In this document: positions 28,223 to 37,900 of the stretch, one piece after another
How the letters are laid out: each line of letters starts with the position of its first letter
How positions within the stretch are numbered: the first letter of the stretch is position 1
NCBI RefSeq assembly: GCF_001421715.1
Contig: NZ_LMKP01000014.1
Coordinates: 866 to 58,117 of the forward strand
DNA: 57,252 nt
DNA from: Sphingomonas sp. Leaf22
GTDB taxonomy: Bacteria; Pseudomonadota; Alphaproteobacteria; Sphingomonadales; Sphingomonadaceae
Direction: 5' to 3'
Position numbers and translations under genes: made by a program
The notes under the pieces: model-generated
What the model saw: the letters and a program-made list of their open reading frames with translations, nothing else
What the model was told of the DNA's origin: nothing
Databases searched by the model: none

Positions 28223-29452
28223 TTGGACATATTATTTATCCACCAGAACATGCCGGCGCAGTTCAAGAACCTTGCGCCCGCGCTGGCGGCATCGGGAAAA
28301 CATCGCGTCGTCTTCGTAACCCGTGGCAAAGGCGTCGATATTCCCGGCGTCCGCTGTGTCGGTTACGAAGCGCCGCGTCCGGCCAATCCGACCACCCATC
28401 ATTATGTCCGCCTGTACGAAGCCAGCGTCCGTTACGGGCAGCAGGTCGCGCGCACGCTGCTCCAGCTGAAACGCGAAGGCTTCGTGCCGACGATCGTCAT
28501 CGGCCATCCGGGCTGGGGCGAGATGATGTTCGTGCGCGACGTGTTTCCGCGCGCCGTCATCCTCAGCTATGCCGAATTCTATTATCACGGGGCCGGGGCC
28601 GATGTCGGTTTCGATCCGGCGCAGCCCGCCGATCTCGACACCGTGTGTCGCACGCGGGCGCGCAACGCGCATCTGCTGCTCAGCCTCGACATGGCCGATG
28701 CCGGCATCGCACCGACCGAATGGCAGCGCAGCCGCCACCCCGACATCTACCAGCCCCGCATCCGCACCATCTTCGACGGGGTGGAGACCGATGTGGTGAA
28801 GCCCGATCCGGCGGCGCGCTTTCGCCTGCCCGACGGGCGCACGCTGTCGCGGCAGGACGAGGTCATCACCTATGTCGCGCGCAACCTCGAACCCTATCGC
28901 GGGTATCCGTCGTTCATCCGCGCGCTACCGGCCATCCTGACCGCCCGGCCCGAGGCGCAGGTCGTCATTACCGGCGGCGATCAGGTCAGCTATGGCGCGC
29001 CCGCCCCCGAAGGGCGGTCGTGGCGCGAGCAGATGGAGCTGGAGGTGCCGCTGACCACCGGTCCGTTCGCCGATCGCGTCCATTTCACCGGCAAGCTGTC
29101 CTATGCGAACTATCTGTCGCTGCTGCGCGTCTCCAGCGTCCACACCTATCTGACCGTACCGTTCGTGCTGTCATGGTCGTTCGTCGAGGCGATGGCGACC
29201 GGCTGCGTCATGGTCGCATCGGATACCGCGCCGGTGCTCGAATTTCTCGAACCCGGCATCAACGGCCATCTGGTCCCCTTCCACGACCCCGCCGCCATCG
29301 CCGACCGGATCATCGCCACCCTCGCCGACCGCAGCGATCACCTGCGCCTGCGCAAGGCAGCCCGGGCGACCGCCGTCGGCCGCTGCGGGCTGTCGGTCTG
29401 CCTGCCGCGCCAGATGCAGCTGGTCGAGCAACTGACCGGGGTGTCGGTGTAG
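28223..29452 (+). CDS. GT4-family glycosyltransferase
   Basis: A roughly 409-residue GT-B glycosyltransferase, presumably using a nucleotide sugar donor in the cytoplasm. The N-terminus (DILFIHQNMPAQFKNLAPAL) is the common start of a GT4 subgroup. The C-terminal domain has YVARNLEPYRGYPSFIRALP, VVITGGDQVSYG and the donor-binding E-x7-E region (SFVEAMATGCVMVASDTAPV, ending VLEFLEPG). A TTG is chosen as start at 28223 because GGAG lies 8 nt upstream and homologous N-termini begin there; another TTG at 28217 is too close to the Shine-Dalgarno. It is divergent from the giant RTX gene, so a link such as modification of that protein or of a surface polysaccharide is possible but unproven. Confidence 0.87.
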   Translation: MDILFIHQNMPAQFKNLAPALAASGKHRVVFVTRGKGVDIPGVRCVGYEAPRPANPTTHHYVRLYEASVRYGQQVARTLLQLKREGFVPTIVIGHPGWGEMMFVRDVFPRAVILSYAEFYYHGAGADVGFDPAQPADLDTVCRTRARNAHLLLSLDMADAGIAPTEWQRSRHPDIYQPRIRTIFDGVETDVVKPDPAARFRLPDGRTLSRQDEVITYVARNLEPYRGYPSFIRALPAILTARPEAQVVITGGDQVSYGAPAPEGRSWREQMELEVPLTTGPFADRVHFTGKLSYANYLSLLRVSSVHTYLTVPFVLSWSFVEAMATGCVMVASDTAPVLEFLEPGINGHLVPFHDPAAIADRIIATLADRSDHLRLRKAARATAVGRCGLSVCLPRQMQLVEQLTGVSV

Positions 29453-29531
29453 CGTCTGTCTGGAAACATGCGAAGGAGCGTTTCGCCATCGCTTCGAACC
29501 ATCCCTTGGGTCTGGATGGTTACCCCATCGA

Positions 29532-29846
29532 TCACCGTCCGTTCGCACGCCTGTAGCGCGCCGGGAACAACACCGTCAGACGGACTCCTGCCGCGGCAAG
29601 GTTGGAGGTCGCTGTTCCAGCAAGTCGTTGGCGGTGCAGCGCCGTCACGCGCTTGACCTGCGCAATGCTGCGTCCTGCCAGTTCCGCGGTTCGAGCAACA
29701 CACATTCCGGCATCGCGCAACGCGACAATATGACGGTGGTGGGCAAGGTCCCGATGAGTGTCGTGTGGGCCTGCTCGATCCGATACGGAATGGGGCAGTC
29801 CGGCTGCGGCAAGCGCCTTCCGGGTGAAGATATCGACCTGCTTTTC
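29532..29846 (-). other. Unrecognised open reading remnant downstream of truncated traD
   Basis: A minus-strand frame reads LTEKQVDIFTRKALAAAGLP, then RHIVALRDAGMCVARTAELA and GRSIAQVKRVTALH, to a TAG at 29552 or nearby. The middle looks like a recombinase- or Hin-type HTH (AELAGRSIAQVKRV), but there is no convincing start or full domain. It begins right after the stop of the traD fragment. It is most likely debris of the same mobile element. A family cannot be named. Confidence 0.3.
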
Positions 29847-29848
29847 GG

Positions 29849-30259
29849 TCAGGCGTGGCGGTCGCGGGCTTCCTTCAGGAACTGGGCGCGGTTGTAGCCG
29901 CCAAGCTCCTTGCGCAGCACGTCGCGCTCGACCAGCGCCGCCCCGCGTTCGTGGCGTTCGGCGAGAATGTCGCGCCCGCGCCGCTTCGAGTAATCGACGA
30001 ACCAGATGGCGAGCGGAACGGTGGCGAAGGTGGCCATCAGCAGCGAACCGACGAGGCCGCGGGTCGCCTTGTTCCACGCGCGGATGACCTCACCGACATG
30101 GGGGACCATGCCCATGACGGTGCGTTGGCATGAACCATCGGGCATCAGCAGGTCGACCGCCTTTGTCTGATCGAACCCAACCCAGTCCCAGAACCACGCG
30201 AGGATGCGCATGCAGATGAGCTGGACCTTGTTCTCGTCGAGCGTCAGCGACAGGACCAC
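29849..30259 (-). pseudogene. Truncated TraD-like type IV coupling protein (N-terminal 136 aa)
   Basis: A GTG start at 30259 with GGAGG 6 nt upstream opens a 136-residue frame. It matches the N-terminal membrane part of TraD-type conjugative coupling proteins as I remember them from sphingomonad elements: WVGFDQTKAVDLLMPDGSCQ, MVPHVGEVIRAWNKATRGLV, a transmembrane helix (LLMATFATVPLAIWFVDY) and GRDILAERHERGAALVERDV. The frame ends at RDRHA before any Walker motif. The large ATPase domain is missing, so the protein cannot couple conjugation. This is the clearest trace of a former integrative or conjugative element. Confidence 0.6.
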
Positions 30260-30300
30260 GGTGTACCTCCACCCCTCCCCCTCTTCTCCCCTGCAACAGC

Positions 30301-30708
30301 TCAGTGGGCAGGAAGCCAGTCCTCGCAGCGTAGTCCTTCTACCCGTTCGAATTCGCCGAGGTTGCCGGTGACAACGACCAGCCCCCGACTGCGGGCATGT
30401 CCCGCGATCAGCAGGTCGTAGCTACCGATCATCCGCCCCTGTCTCGCCAGAACGGCGCGAATGTCACCGGCATGGGCTGCCGCATCGTCGTCGAAGGGCA
30501 GCACGTCCAAACGGCTCGCGAAACGTTCGACCTCGCTGCGGTTCTCGATCGGGCGCGCGGATTTGGCAGCCCCGTAGAGGAGCTCGAACAGCACGATACT
30601 GGATATGCACAGGCCATCGGCCTCGGCATTGAACCGCTCCCGGATCGTCTGTGGCCGATCGCGCAGCACCCGGATGCACAGGTTCGTGTCGAGCATGTAG
30701 CGAAGCAT
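30301..30708 (-). CDS. vapC: VapC-type PIN-domain ribonuclease toxin
   Basis: A 135-residue PIN-domain toxin. Acidic metal-binding residues are visible in MLRYMLDTNLCIRVL, the ELLYGAAKS helix and GSYDLLIAGHARSRGLVVVT, all standard for VapC. The ATG at 30708 overlaps the vapB stop (ATGA), which couples translation. The longer upstream frame is the antitoxin region read in another frame. The expected target is initiator tRNA or rRNA, from knowledge of the family. Confidence 0.9.
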   Translation of the reverse strand: MLRYMLDTNLCIRVLRDRPQTIRERFNAEADGLCISSIVLFELLYGAAKSARPIENRSEVERFASRLDVLPFDDDAAAHAGDIRAVLARQGRMIGSYDLLIAGHARSRGLVVVTGNLGEFERVEGLRCEDWLPAH

Positions 30709-30929
30709 CAGAACGACTCTCGTACCTGCGCTTCCGGCTGCTTGTTCTCGTCGATATCGATCCCAGACGCAGCGAAGAAGTCGTCCCACTGGCGGTCCGC
30801 CGGCACGATTACACGCCTGTCTCCGTCACGCAGGATGGCGACCTCGCGGACACCCTCGGGAAACGCCACATCCTTGGGCAGACGGACGGCCTGCGAACGA
30901 TTGGATTGGAACAGGTTGGTCCGGGTCAA
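30708..30929 (-). CDS. vapB: VapB-type antitoxin
   Basis: A 73-residue antitoxin starting at a TTG (30929) with AAGGAG 8 nt upstream. The sequence RTNLFQSNRSQAVRLPKDVA, continuing FPEGVREVAILRDGDRRVIV, is the swapped-hairpin AbrB-like DNA-binding domain of the VapB/MazE type. The C-terminal tail (WDDFFAASGIDIDE) would wrap vapC. No ATG exists in the frame near this point, so the TTG start is well supported. Confidence 0.83.
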   Translation of the reverse strand: MTRTNLFQSNRSQAVRLPKDVAFPEGVREVAILRDGDRRVIVPADRQWDDFFAASGIDIDENKQPEAQVRESF

Positions 30930-31171
30930 CTGACGCACTCCTTCTAGACCGTCGCTATTTGGATATGTCGCTGGGATATACAACTTTGCACGGGGGCGAT
31001 ACGTCGAATCGACATGCAGCGCATCAGCCAGCGCGCTGTCGGGGTGGCACTGGATGAGGCGCTCGAGTGCTTTAAGCGGCAGCAACGCCGGATCGAGGCG
31101 CGGCCCGTTGGGCCTGGCCACCATGCGCCCATCGCCAGCAGATGACGGCAGTTGCGTACCTCGACCAGCAA

Positions 31172-31328
31172 TTAACCCCGCTCGGCACGGCTGAAGACGC
31201 GATCGAGTCCGTACAGCCATCGGCTGAACTCGGCGGGGTACCATGCCGCCGAGGCTGCTGTGCGGACGCCTGCCCTGCCCATTCCGCCAATACCGGCGTT
31301 CGGCGTTCCACCATCGTCCATCGCCCAT
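31172..31328 (-). pseudogene. Frameshifted 3' remnant of an IS3-family transposase
   Basis: On the minus strand, GRRPHSSLGGMVP is the hallmark near the C-terminus of IS3 OrfB (usually RPHSSLGGxTPAEFA). A one-base shift then continues the motif in the next frame as PAEFSRWLYGLDRVFSRAER before a TAA at 31172. The frameshift and the loss of the DDE core show that this is a dead copy. Confidence 0.55.
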
Positions 31329-31442
31329 ATGGAAGACGCGCTTCAGATGTCTCCGACCGCAATGCTCGCAGCACCCTTTGGCACGGGCAAACCGAACGAA
31401 GTTGGAGATATGCTGCCAATCGATCGGGTATAAAAAACATGC

Positions 31443-32063
31443 TCAGGACGGATCGGCATTGGTAACAGTGCTATGCAGTAGAGCGGATTCCGGTGGCAAG
31501 GCACCGTTTGGTCCGAGAGCAGCCACAGGCAGGAACCGATAGACCGTGCCGCGCGAAATCCCCAGTTCGCGGGCGATATGCGCCGGGCGCATTCCCTGTG
31601 CCGCACGGCTGCGCACCGCTTCCGGATCGATGCGGGGCTTGCCGCCCTTGTAGACGCCGCGCGCCTTGGCCGCGGCGATCCCCTCCGCCTGGCGTTCACG
31701 GCGCAGGTTCGTTTCGAATTCGGCAAAGACGCCGAGCATGTCGAGAAACGCCTTGCCCGCCGCCGTGCCGGTATCGATCGGCTGCTCGGTCGCCTTCAGC
31801 GTGATTCCCCGTCCCTTCAGCTCATGGACGATATCCTGCAGATCCTTCATCGACCGCGCGAGCCGGTCGATCCGCGTCACGACCAGTGTGTCGCCGTCGC
31901 GCAGGAAGTCGAGCAGGATCTGCAACTCGCTGCGCGCAGCGCGCGACGACCCCGACTTCTTTTCCGAGCGGACCGTCTGACACCCCGCCGCGCGCAGCGC
32001 CGCTTGCTGGATGCCAAGGTCCTGATCGTCGGTCGACACGCGGGCATAGCCGAACAGGGCCAT
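31443..32063 (-). CDS. Serine recombinase, Tn3-type resolvase/invertase
   Basis: A 206-residue small serine recombinase. The catalytic serine is in FGYARVSTDDQDLGIQQAAL. The arginines and second-core motif are seen in LVVTRIDRLARSMKDLQDIV and AFLDMLGVFAEFETNLRRER. A short HTH follows (AAQGMRPAHIARELGISRGT, then VYRF). All catalytic positions I can check are intact. The ATG at 32063 has a GGGGGAAT site. The tail after VYRFLP is longer than usual and may read into foreign sequence. It sits among mobile remnants, so it probably belonged to a transposon or plasmid. Confidence 0.9.
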   Translation of the reverse strand: MALFGYARVSTDDQDLGIQQAALRAAGCQTVRSEKKSGSSRAARSELQILLDFLRDGDTLVVTRIDRLARSMKDLQDIVHELKGRGITLKATEQPIDTGTAAGKAFLDMLGVFAEFETNLRRERQAEGIAAAKARGVYKGGKPRIDPEAVRSRAAQGMRPAHIARELGISRGTVYRFLPVAALGPNGALPPESALLHSTVTNADPS

Positions 32064-32174
32064 ATTCCCCCCTTTCTGTTCGATCGCGGTCTAGACCCTT
32101 GGCGGCAAATGTTCAACTTGCCTGCAATCGACCCTGATCGGACGGGTGGAGCGTTACAGGAGTGGCGTGGTATC

Positions 32175-32186
32175 AGGGTATACCCT
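32175..32186. promoter_or_regulatory. 12-bp perfect palindrome between the resolvase and the AbrB-type antitoxin
   Basis: AGGGTATACCCT is a perfect palindrome in the AT-richer divergent region. It could be a resolvase subsite or an antitoxin operator; the sequence does not distinguish these. Confidence 0.3.
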
Positions 32187-32297
32187 TATTATACATACGC
32201 CGAACACGCATCTTGCCATTTCAAGACCCGTATGTCATTCTTTCTCCATTATGGTTCATATGCTATCTTGTGGCACATTTTCGATCTGGATAACGTT

Positions 32298-32540
32298 ATG
32301 ACGCTGCAAGTCGCAATAACTGCCACTGGACGTATGAGCCTGCCTGCCGACATCCGCAAGCGCTTGGGGCTAACAAACGGAGGAGCGGTTTATGTCGACG
32401 AAACGCCGGACGGCGTCATCCTGCGCACCGCGGAACAGATTGTGGCACATGCCAGATCACTGGCGAAGCAATATGACAAGGTAGACGGCAGCAGCGTCAA
32501 TGACTTTCTTGCCAACCGCATGACCGAGAGCGGCGCGTGA
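32298..32540 (+). CDS. AbrB/SpoVT-type antitoxin (VapB-like)
   Basis: An 80-residue antitoxin. MTLQVAITATGRMSLPADIR, then KRLGLTNGGAVYVDETPDGV, is the looped-hinge AbrB DNA-binding fold, with a helical C-terminal tail (ARSLAKQYDKVDGSSVNDFL). The ATG at 32298 begins exactly at the domain. The stop codon overlaps the GTG start of the PIN toxin downstream. It presumably represses its own operon. Confidence 0.87.
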   Translation: MTLQVAITATGRMSLPADIRKRLGLTNGGAVYVDETPDGVILRTAEQIVAHARSLAKQYDKVDGSSVNDFLANRMTESGA

Positions 32541-32926
32541 GTGCGATGATCCTCGATGCGTCGGCGCTGCTGGCGCTGCTCCGGGGCGAAGCGGGTGGCA
32601 AGAAGGTCGAGGATGTACTCGGCGATGCGTGCATGTCCGTCGTCAACATGGCCGAGGTCGCATCGCATTATTCGAAACTCGGCATGCCGGATGACGTCGT
32701 GACGTCGATGCTCCGACCGCTGCCGATCAGGCTGATCGATGCCGATGCCGGACTATGCTGGGACGCGGGCCGGTTGCGCGGCGTGACGGTCGAGGCGGGC
32801 CTGTCGCTTGGCGATCGCTTCTGCCTCGCACTGGCTCGGCGCAAGAAACTGCCCGCCTGGACCGCCGACCGCACATGGCGCGACATCGCCGATGCCGTCG
32901 GCGTGAAGGTCGTCGCTATCCGTTGA
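32537..32926 (+). CDS. vapC: PIN-domain toxin, VapC family
   Basis: A 129-residue PIN nuclease. It shows MILDASALLALLRGE with the first catalytic Asp, VVNMAEVASHYSKLGM with the conserved Glu, and GLSLGDRFCLALARRKKLPA plus WTADRTWRDI with later acidic residues. A GTG start at 32537 overlaps the antitoxin TGA; an ATG three codons later is an alternative. It is the second vapBC in this 2.6-kb stretch and is of a different subgroup from the first. Confidence 0.9.
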   Translation: MSAMILDASALLALLRGEAGGKKVEDVLGDACMSVVNMAEVASHYSKLGMPDDVVTSMLRPLPIRLIDADAGLCWDAGRLRGVTVEAGLSLGDRFCLALARRKKLPAWTADRTWRDIADAVGVKVVAIR

Positions 32927-33008
32927 GGGGGGCACGACGCTAACCCTTTTGATTGACGGGGAGTTTTACATCGGCTCCGTTGGCGACCTTCCATTGGATG
33001 AGGTCTTC

Positions 33009-33803
33009 ATGCCGCACGCGATCGATCGACGTTCCATGCTCGCCGCCGCCGCGGTCGGTGGCGTAGCATTGGCCGGCACCGGTGCCGGCGCGCAATCGCG
33101 GACGGCCGGAGGCGGCCCCGAACTCTACGAGCTTCGCACCTACCGGTTGGTTGGATCGATGAAGGAGCGACTGGACGGGTATCTGGAACGTGCCTTCCTT
33201 CCCGCCGCGCGCCGTGCCGGATGCGGGCCCATCGGCGCCTTCACCACGGCGATCGGCATGGGCAGCGCCAACGTCCAGCTGCTGATCCCCCACCCCTCGA
33301 TCGCCGCCTTTCTGGAACTCCCCGGCAAACTGGCCGCCGATCCGGCCTATGCCCAGGCCGCCACGGCCTATTCCGACGCGCCCCTCGCCAGCCCGCCCTA
33401 TGTTGCGCTCGAGGTGAAACTGATGCGGGCGTTCGGGGGATTTCCCCGCATCGAAGCGCCCGGCCCCGGCAAGGGACGCATCTTCGAGCTGCGAACCTAT
33501 CACAGCCATAGCGAGAAGGCGGGTGCGACCAAGATCGGCATGTTCGATACCGGTGGCGAGGTCGACATCTTCCGCCGCACCGGCCTCACCCCGGTCTTCT
33601 TCGCGCAGGACCTGACCGGCACCCATCTGCCCAGCCTGACCTATATGCTGACCTTCCCCGATCTTGCGGCGCGCGAGCGGAGCTGGAAGGCGTTCGGCGC
33701 GGACCCGGCATGGCAGCGACTGATCGCCATGCCCGGCCTTGCCGAGACGGTAACGGACATCGACAACCAGATCCTCAATCCGACGCGCTATTCGCAGATT
33801 TGA
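33009..33803 (+). CDS. Tat-exported NIPSNAP-family protein
   Basis: A 264-residue protein with a twin-arginine signal (AIDRRSMLAAAAVGGVALAG) followed by two NIPSNAP ferredoxin-like repeats. The first starts at YELRTYRLVGSMKERLDGYL and the second at FELRTYHSHSEKAGATKIGM. The family fold is known, but its biochemical role in bacteria is not settled. The ATG at 33009 is preferred to an upstream TTG because it begins the signal peptide. A periplasmic location is inferred from the Tat motif. Confidence 0.85.
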   Translation: MPHAIDRRSMLAAAAVGGVALAGTGAGAQSRTAGGGPELYELRTYRLVGSMKERLDGYLERAFLPAARRAGCGPIGAFTTAIGMGSANVQLLIPHPSIAAFLELPGKLAADPAYAQAATAYSDAPLASPPYVALEVKLMRAFGGFPRIEAPGPGKGRIFELRTYHSHSEKAGATKIGMFDTGGEVDIFRRTGLTPVFFAQDLTGTHLPSLTYMLTFPDLAARERSWKAFGADPAWQRLIAMPGLAETVTDIDNQILNPTRYSQI

Positions 33804-34270
33804 TGGATCGCGGCACTGTGCCGTCCCTGCCGACAGCGACACACGTCAAGACCGGCGATCAGCCCCGCTTCACCGGGTCGTGCCATACGAAGTCGATAGC
33901 ACGCTGCCCTTCGGGACGGAAAATGGTGCCGCTGGACACGGCTCCGATAGAGTTCTCGATCACATGGTTCGTCATCAACCATCATTCCCAGTAATATCCG
34001 TATCGTGAACATGACAATACGCCACTCGACCGCAGCAACAGCAACCGGTTCGCTCGACTGTACACAGTTTGGTTACTTCTGCCGCTAACCATAGCTGACT
34101 AGCCCTCAATCAATATCTCACTATTGAAATGTTGTCGCAGTGCAGGTGCGGAATAAGGCTGAAAGGATATTGTCGGCTAAGGACGGTTAGCGGGACCTGA
34201 CTGGACGTTTCACCTGCCATCACATAAGCAGGCTTTCCGGCACGGGGGCCGCATTAGGGGGGATTTCTGG
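33804..34270. other. Intergenic region without a recognisable gene
   Basis: About 470 bp between the NIPSNAP gene and the autotransporter. The part from 33960 to 34130 is AT-richer and probably carries the autotransporter promoter; GGGGGAT before the ATG at 34271 is its ribosome site. I see no credible gene here. Confidence 0.5.
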
Positions 34271-34846
34271 ATGGTACGCCATGGTTCGGTGCGTTTGCGC
34301 CGGTGGTCGTTCGCGATCGGTACGAGCATCGTTGCGATGGCGGCATCGTCTGCGGCGAACGCGCAATGTTCGCCCAAGCCGGTAAGCTCGTCGACGACAA
34401 CCAACTGCACGGGCACCGAAAATGGCGGGCTGATCGCCGATGACTATGGCGTCCGCGTCGTCGTGCAGGAGAATGCGATCGTACGCGGCGGGTTCGACGC
34501 CGCCATCGATACCCGGTCGCAGAGCGCGACCTTCACGATCAACGGCCGGGTCGATGGCGAAAACCGGACCGGCTTCCTGGTTACCAACGGAGAGCCGTAT
34601 CTGGCGCCGTGCGATCCCTATGCCGGTGCCTCGCCGATCGTCTGCCCCCCGGGACTGCAGACCTATTATCCGTGGGCGAACGCCACCATATCGATTGGTG
34701 CACGAGGGACGATCACGGGCGGGCAAGCACTGGTAAGCCGCCAGTTATTCAACAACCCCTTCGGCAGCATCAGTGTCAGCATCACCAATGAAGGCCTGAT
34801 CGAAGGGACAGCGGCACCGCCATCCGTGATGCCAGCACGCTTCTGA
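34271..34846 (+). CDS. Autotransporter, N-terminal part before a frameshift
   Basis: A 191-residue frame giving the front of a large autotransporter. It starts with a charged region and signal peptide (RRWSFAIGTSIVAMAASSAA, cleaved near NAQC). Beta-helix style sequence follows, such as TFTINGRVDGENRTGFLV and ATISIGARGTITGGQALVS. The frame loses sense after SITNEGLIEG and stops at 34846. From about 34795 the next frame continues the same pattern (DSGTAIRDASTLLSIGNRVG), so one base appears missing in the GGG at 34805-34807. Alone, this piece could be exported to the periplasm but has no barrel. Confidence 0.75.
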   Translation: MVRHGSVRLRRWSFAIGTSIVAMAASSAANAQCSPKPVSSSTTTNCTGTENGGLIADDYGVRVVVQENAIVRGGFDAAIDTRSQSATFTINGRVDGENRTGFLVTNGEPYLAPCDPYAGASPIVCPPGLQTYYPWANATISIGARGTITGGQALVSRQLFNNPFGSISVSITNEGLIEGTAAPPSVMPARF

Positions 34847-34911
34847 GCATCGGCAACCGGGTCGGCGCGACGATCCGCGGCGTCGGCAATGCGATCGACA
34901 CCGATGGGGCA

Positions 34912-37900
34912 TTGTCCCTGACCAATGCCGGGACGATCGACGGATCGATCATCTCGCGCCGGACCGCGAACGATGGCAATGCGAGCCGCATCGTCAACGA
35001 GGCTGGCGCGACGATCCGTGGCGTCGGCACAGCGATCGACGTCAGCGGTTCGCTGTACCTGACCAATGCCGGGACGATCACCGGATCGGTCGTGTCGCGT
35101 GCCGCCGCGGGTAGCGTCAGCAGCATCGATACCCTCGCCGGGACGATCATCGGCGACCTGACCCTCGGCGCCGGCAACGACACGCTGGCGGCGCGCTATG
35201 TCGCCGGACAGATCGTTACCGGCATTACCGGAACGATCGACGGCGGTGCGGGTGTAGATACCTTGGCGCTGCGTCTTTCCGAAAACGCCGACTTAACCAC
35301 TTTCCCGCTGCTGACCGGATTCGAGCAGCTTGGCCTGCGCCTCGAAAATACGCCAACGGTAACCCTCGGCGCGGCGGGTAGCGTCATTCGCAACCAGCTA
35401 AGCGTGAGCGGCGGCGGCACCGTCACGCTCAACGGTATCTTGCGCGGAACCGGAGAGGTTCTCAGCACCGGCTATTCCGACGGCGCACCCACCATCGTGA
35501 ACGCGGGCACCATCGAAGGCACCGCTGCCGACAATGGTTACCTGGTTCGCATCTATTCTGCCAACCGCTTCCAGAATGATGGTACGATCAATGCGGCCGG
35601 CAACGGCGCATCGATCATTGCGCAAGGCATGTTCGTCAACACCGGGACGCTGCAGGCGAGCGGAACGGCGCTGGAACTGTCGGGTACCGGCTTCACCAAT
35701 AGCGGCACGATCCGCTCGACCGCCGGCATCGGCGCCACCATGCGTGGTTCGTCGGGGATGAACTGGACCAACAGCGGTACCATCGAAGGCGCGATCGCCG
35801 GGGTCCAGCTCTCCAGCAACCTTACCAACACGGGCCTGATCACGTCGCCAGCGCTGGCGGTCGACCTCGGCTATTACGGTATCCTGTTCAATGGTGCCGG
35901 AGGTCGGGTCGTCGGCGATGTCCGTCCGTCGACGTCCGGTATCGGCCTGTTCAACGCGACGGTCGCCAATGCCGGGACGATCGACGGCAACGTCTCGTTC
36001 GGTGGTGTCGGCAACGAATACAGCTATGGCAGCAACCGGTATTTCGCCTTGCCGGGTGGCGTGCTGAACGGAAACCTGACGCTGGGCCGTAACGAGACGC
36101 TCGTCACCTCCTTGGGCAATGCGGGCAGCAGCGGCTTTGCCGGCATCAACGGGACGGTCACCGCGACGAACGCGCTGCTGCGCTATCGCGTCACTGCCGA
36201 CACGACCACCTCGGCAACGGCGCGTCCGGGTTTCGCCGAGATCGGCTATGACCTGTACGATGGCGCCAAGCTGACGCTGACCAGCGTCGGTACGCCTTTG
36301 ATCGTGGCGGGCAAGGGCAGCGTCGACGTCACCGGCGACATCGTCGCCACCACCCGCTCGGCCATTTCGGTGTCGGAGGTCCTGACGGCACCCGGCGAGA
36401 CCCGGAGCGATCAGACCGGTCTCGCCATCATCAGCCGCGGAACCATCACCCTCGACAGATCGAGTGGCAGCGACGGTCTTGCCTTCGCCGCGGTGCAGAC
36501 CGGACGCGAGCATAGCTTCACGAACGCCGGCACGATCCTCGTGCGCGGTGGAGACAGGCAGCAGGCTGCGATCGGTATCTACGCCTCCAGCCAGGGAACC
36601 GTCGTCAACGACGGGACAATTTCGCTCGATGGCGCGACCGGCATCTCGGAAGCCTTGAAGATCACCAACAACGGCACGATCAGCCAGATCGCTGGCGGTC
36701 GCGTATCGGACGGCATCTTTTCCTGGAGTGGCCTCGACCTCACCAATTTCGGCTCGATCGAGGTTGCCGGAAACGCGGTTGGCAGTTCGTCATCGATGAC
36801 GATCGACAATGCCGGCCGCATCACCAGCACGAACGACGTCGCGATCGGGGGTGGCCAATATAATCCGCAGGCCATGATCACCAATCGCGTCGGCGCCACG
36901 ATAACCGGCGACGGTACCGCGATCCGGGTCAGCGGCGGGACGCTGGTCAATGCCGGTACCATCATCGGCACCGTCGATCTCGGCTACAGCAGCTATAACT
37001 ACAACAACCGATCCTATGGCAACGCGATATATGACGGGTTGGGTGGCACGATCGCCGGCGACCTGCGGTTCGGCGACGGCGACGACACGCTGATCGTCTA
37101 TGACGACGTGACCGGCGTCAGCGGCACGATCGATGCCGGCGGCGGTACCAACACCTATATCCATGCCCGTTCCACCAACGGCACGGTGACGCTGGGCCGG
37201 GACCTGCCGACCGGTTTCGCTGTCGAAGGCGTGCGTGCCACCGGACCGGATACGCAGGTGACCATCGCCGCTGCGGCAACCGTCGCGAACACCCTGAAAC
37301 TGTCGGGCACCGGCAATATCATCAACACCGCGACGATCGACGGCATGGTGACCACCGACACCGATCGGTGGGAGAACGGGATGATGGTGGTTCCGCCGCT
37401 GCTCGCCTCGTTCACCAACCAGGGTCGGATGAACGGCGGCTTCGATGGTCGCGTCGGACGCTTCGTCAATGCCGCCACCGGCATCGTGACGACCCAGGAT
37501 TCGCAAGGGTCGGCGGTACGGATCCAACAGCCCGGCGCGGTCGACTTTGCGAACGCCGGCACGATCGACATCGGCGCAGGCAATCTCGCCGTCTCGCTGG
37601 GGTCGGACAGTGCGGTGACCGCAGCGAACGACGGATCGATCACCGGCAAGCTCGGCATATCGGTGCAGAACTTCACCAACGTGATCGCTTCCGCGCCGCT
37701 GACGGCATCGCTGGCCAACCGTGGCACGATCACCAGCGGTCGCAACGCGATCGAGATGACGATGGTCGATACGGCCGACGGCGTATCGTCGATGACGCTC
37801 GACAATCGCGGCACGATCGAGACGACGGGCAAGGGCGCGACCGCAGCTTATCTGGAGGCGCGCGGGTTCTACTGGTCCGGCGAGCCAAGCGCCGGCATGC

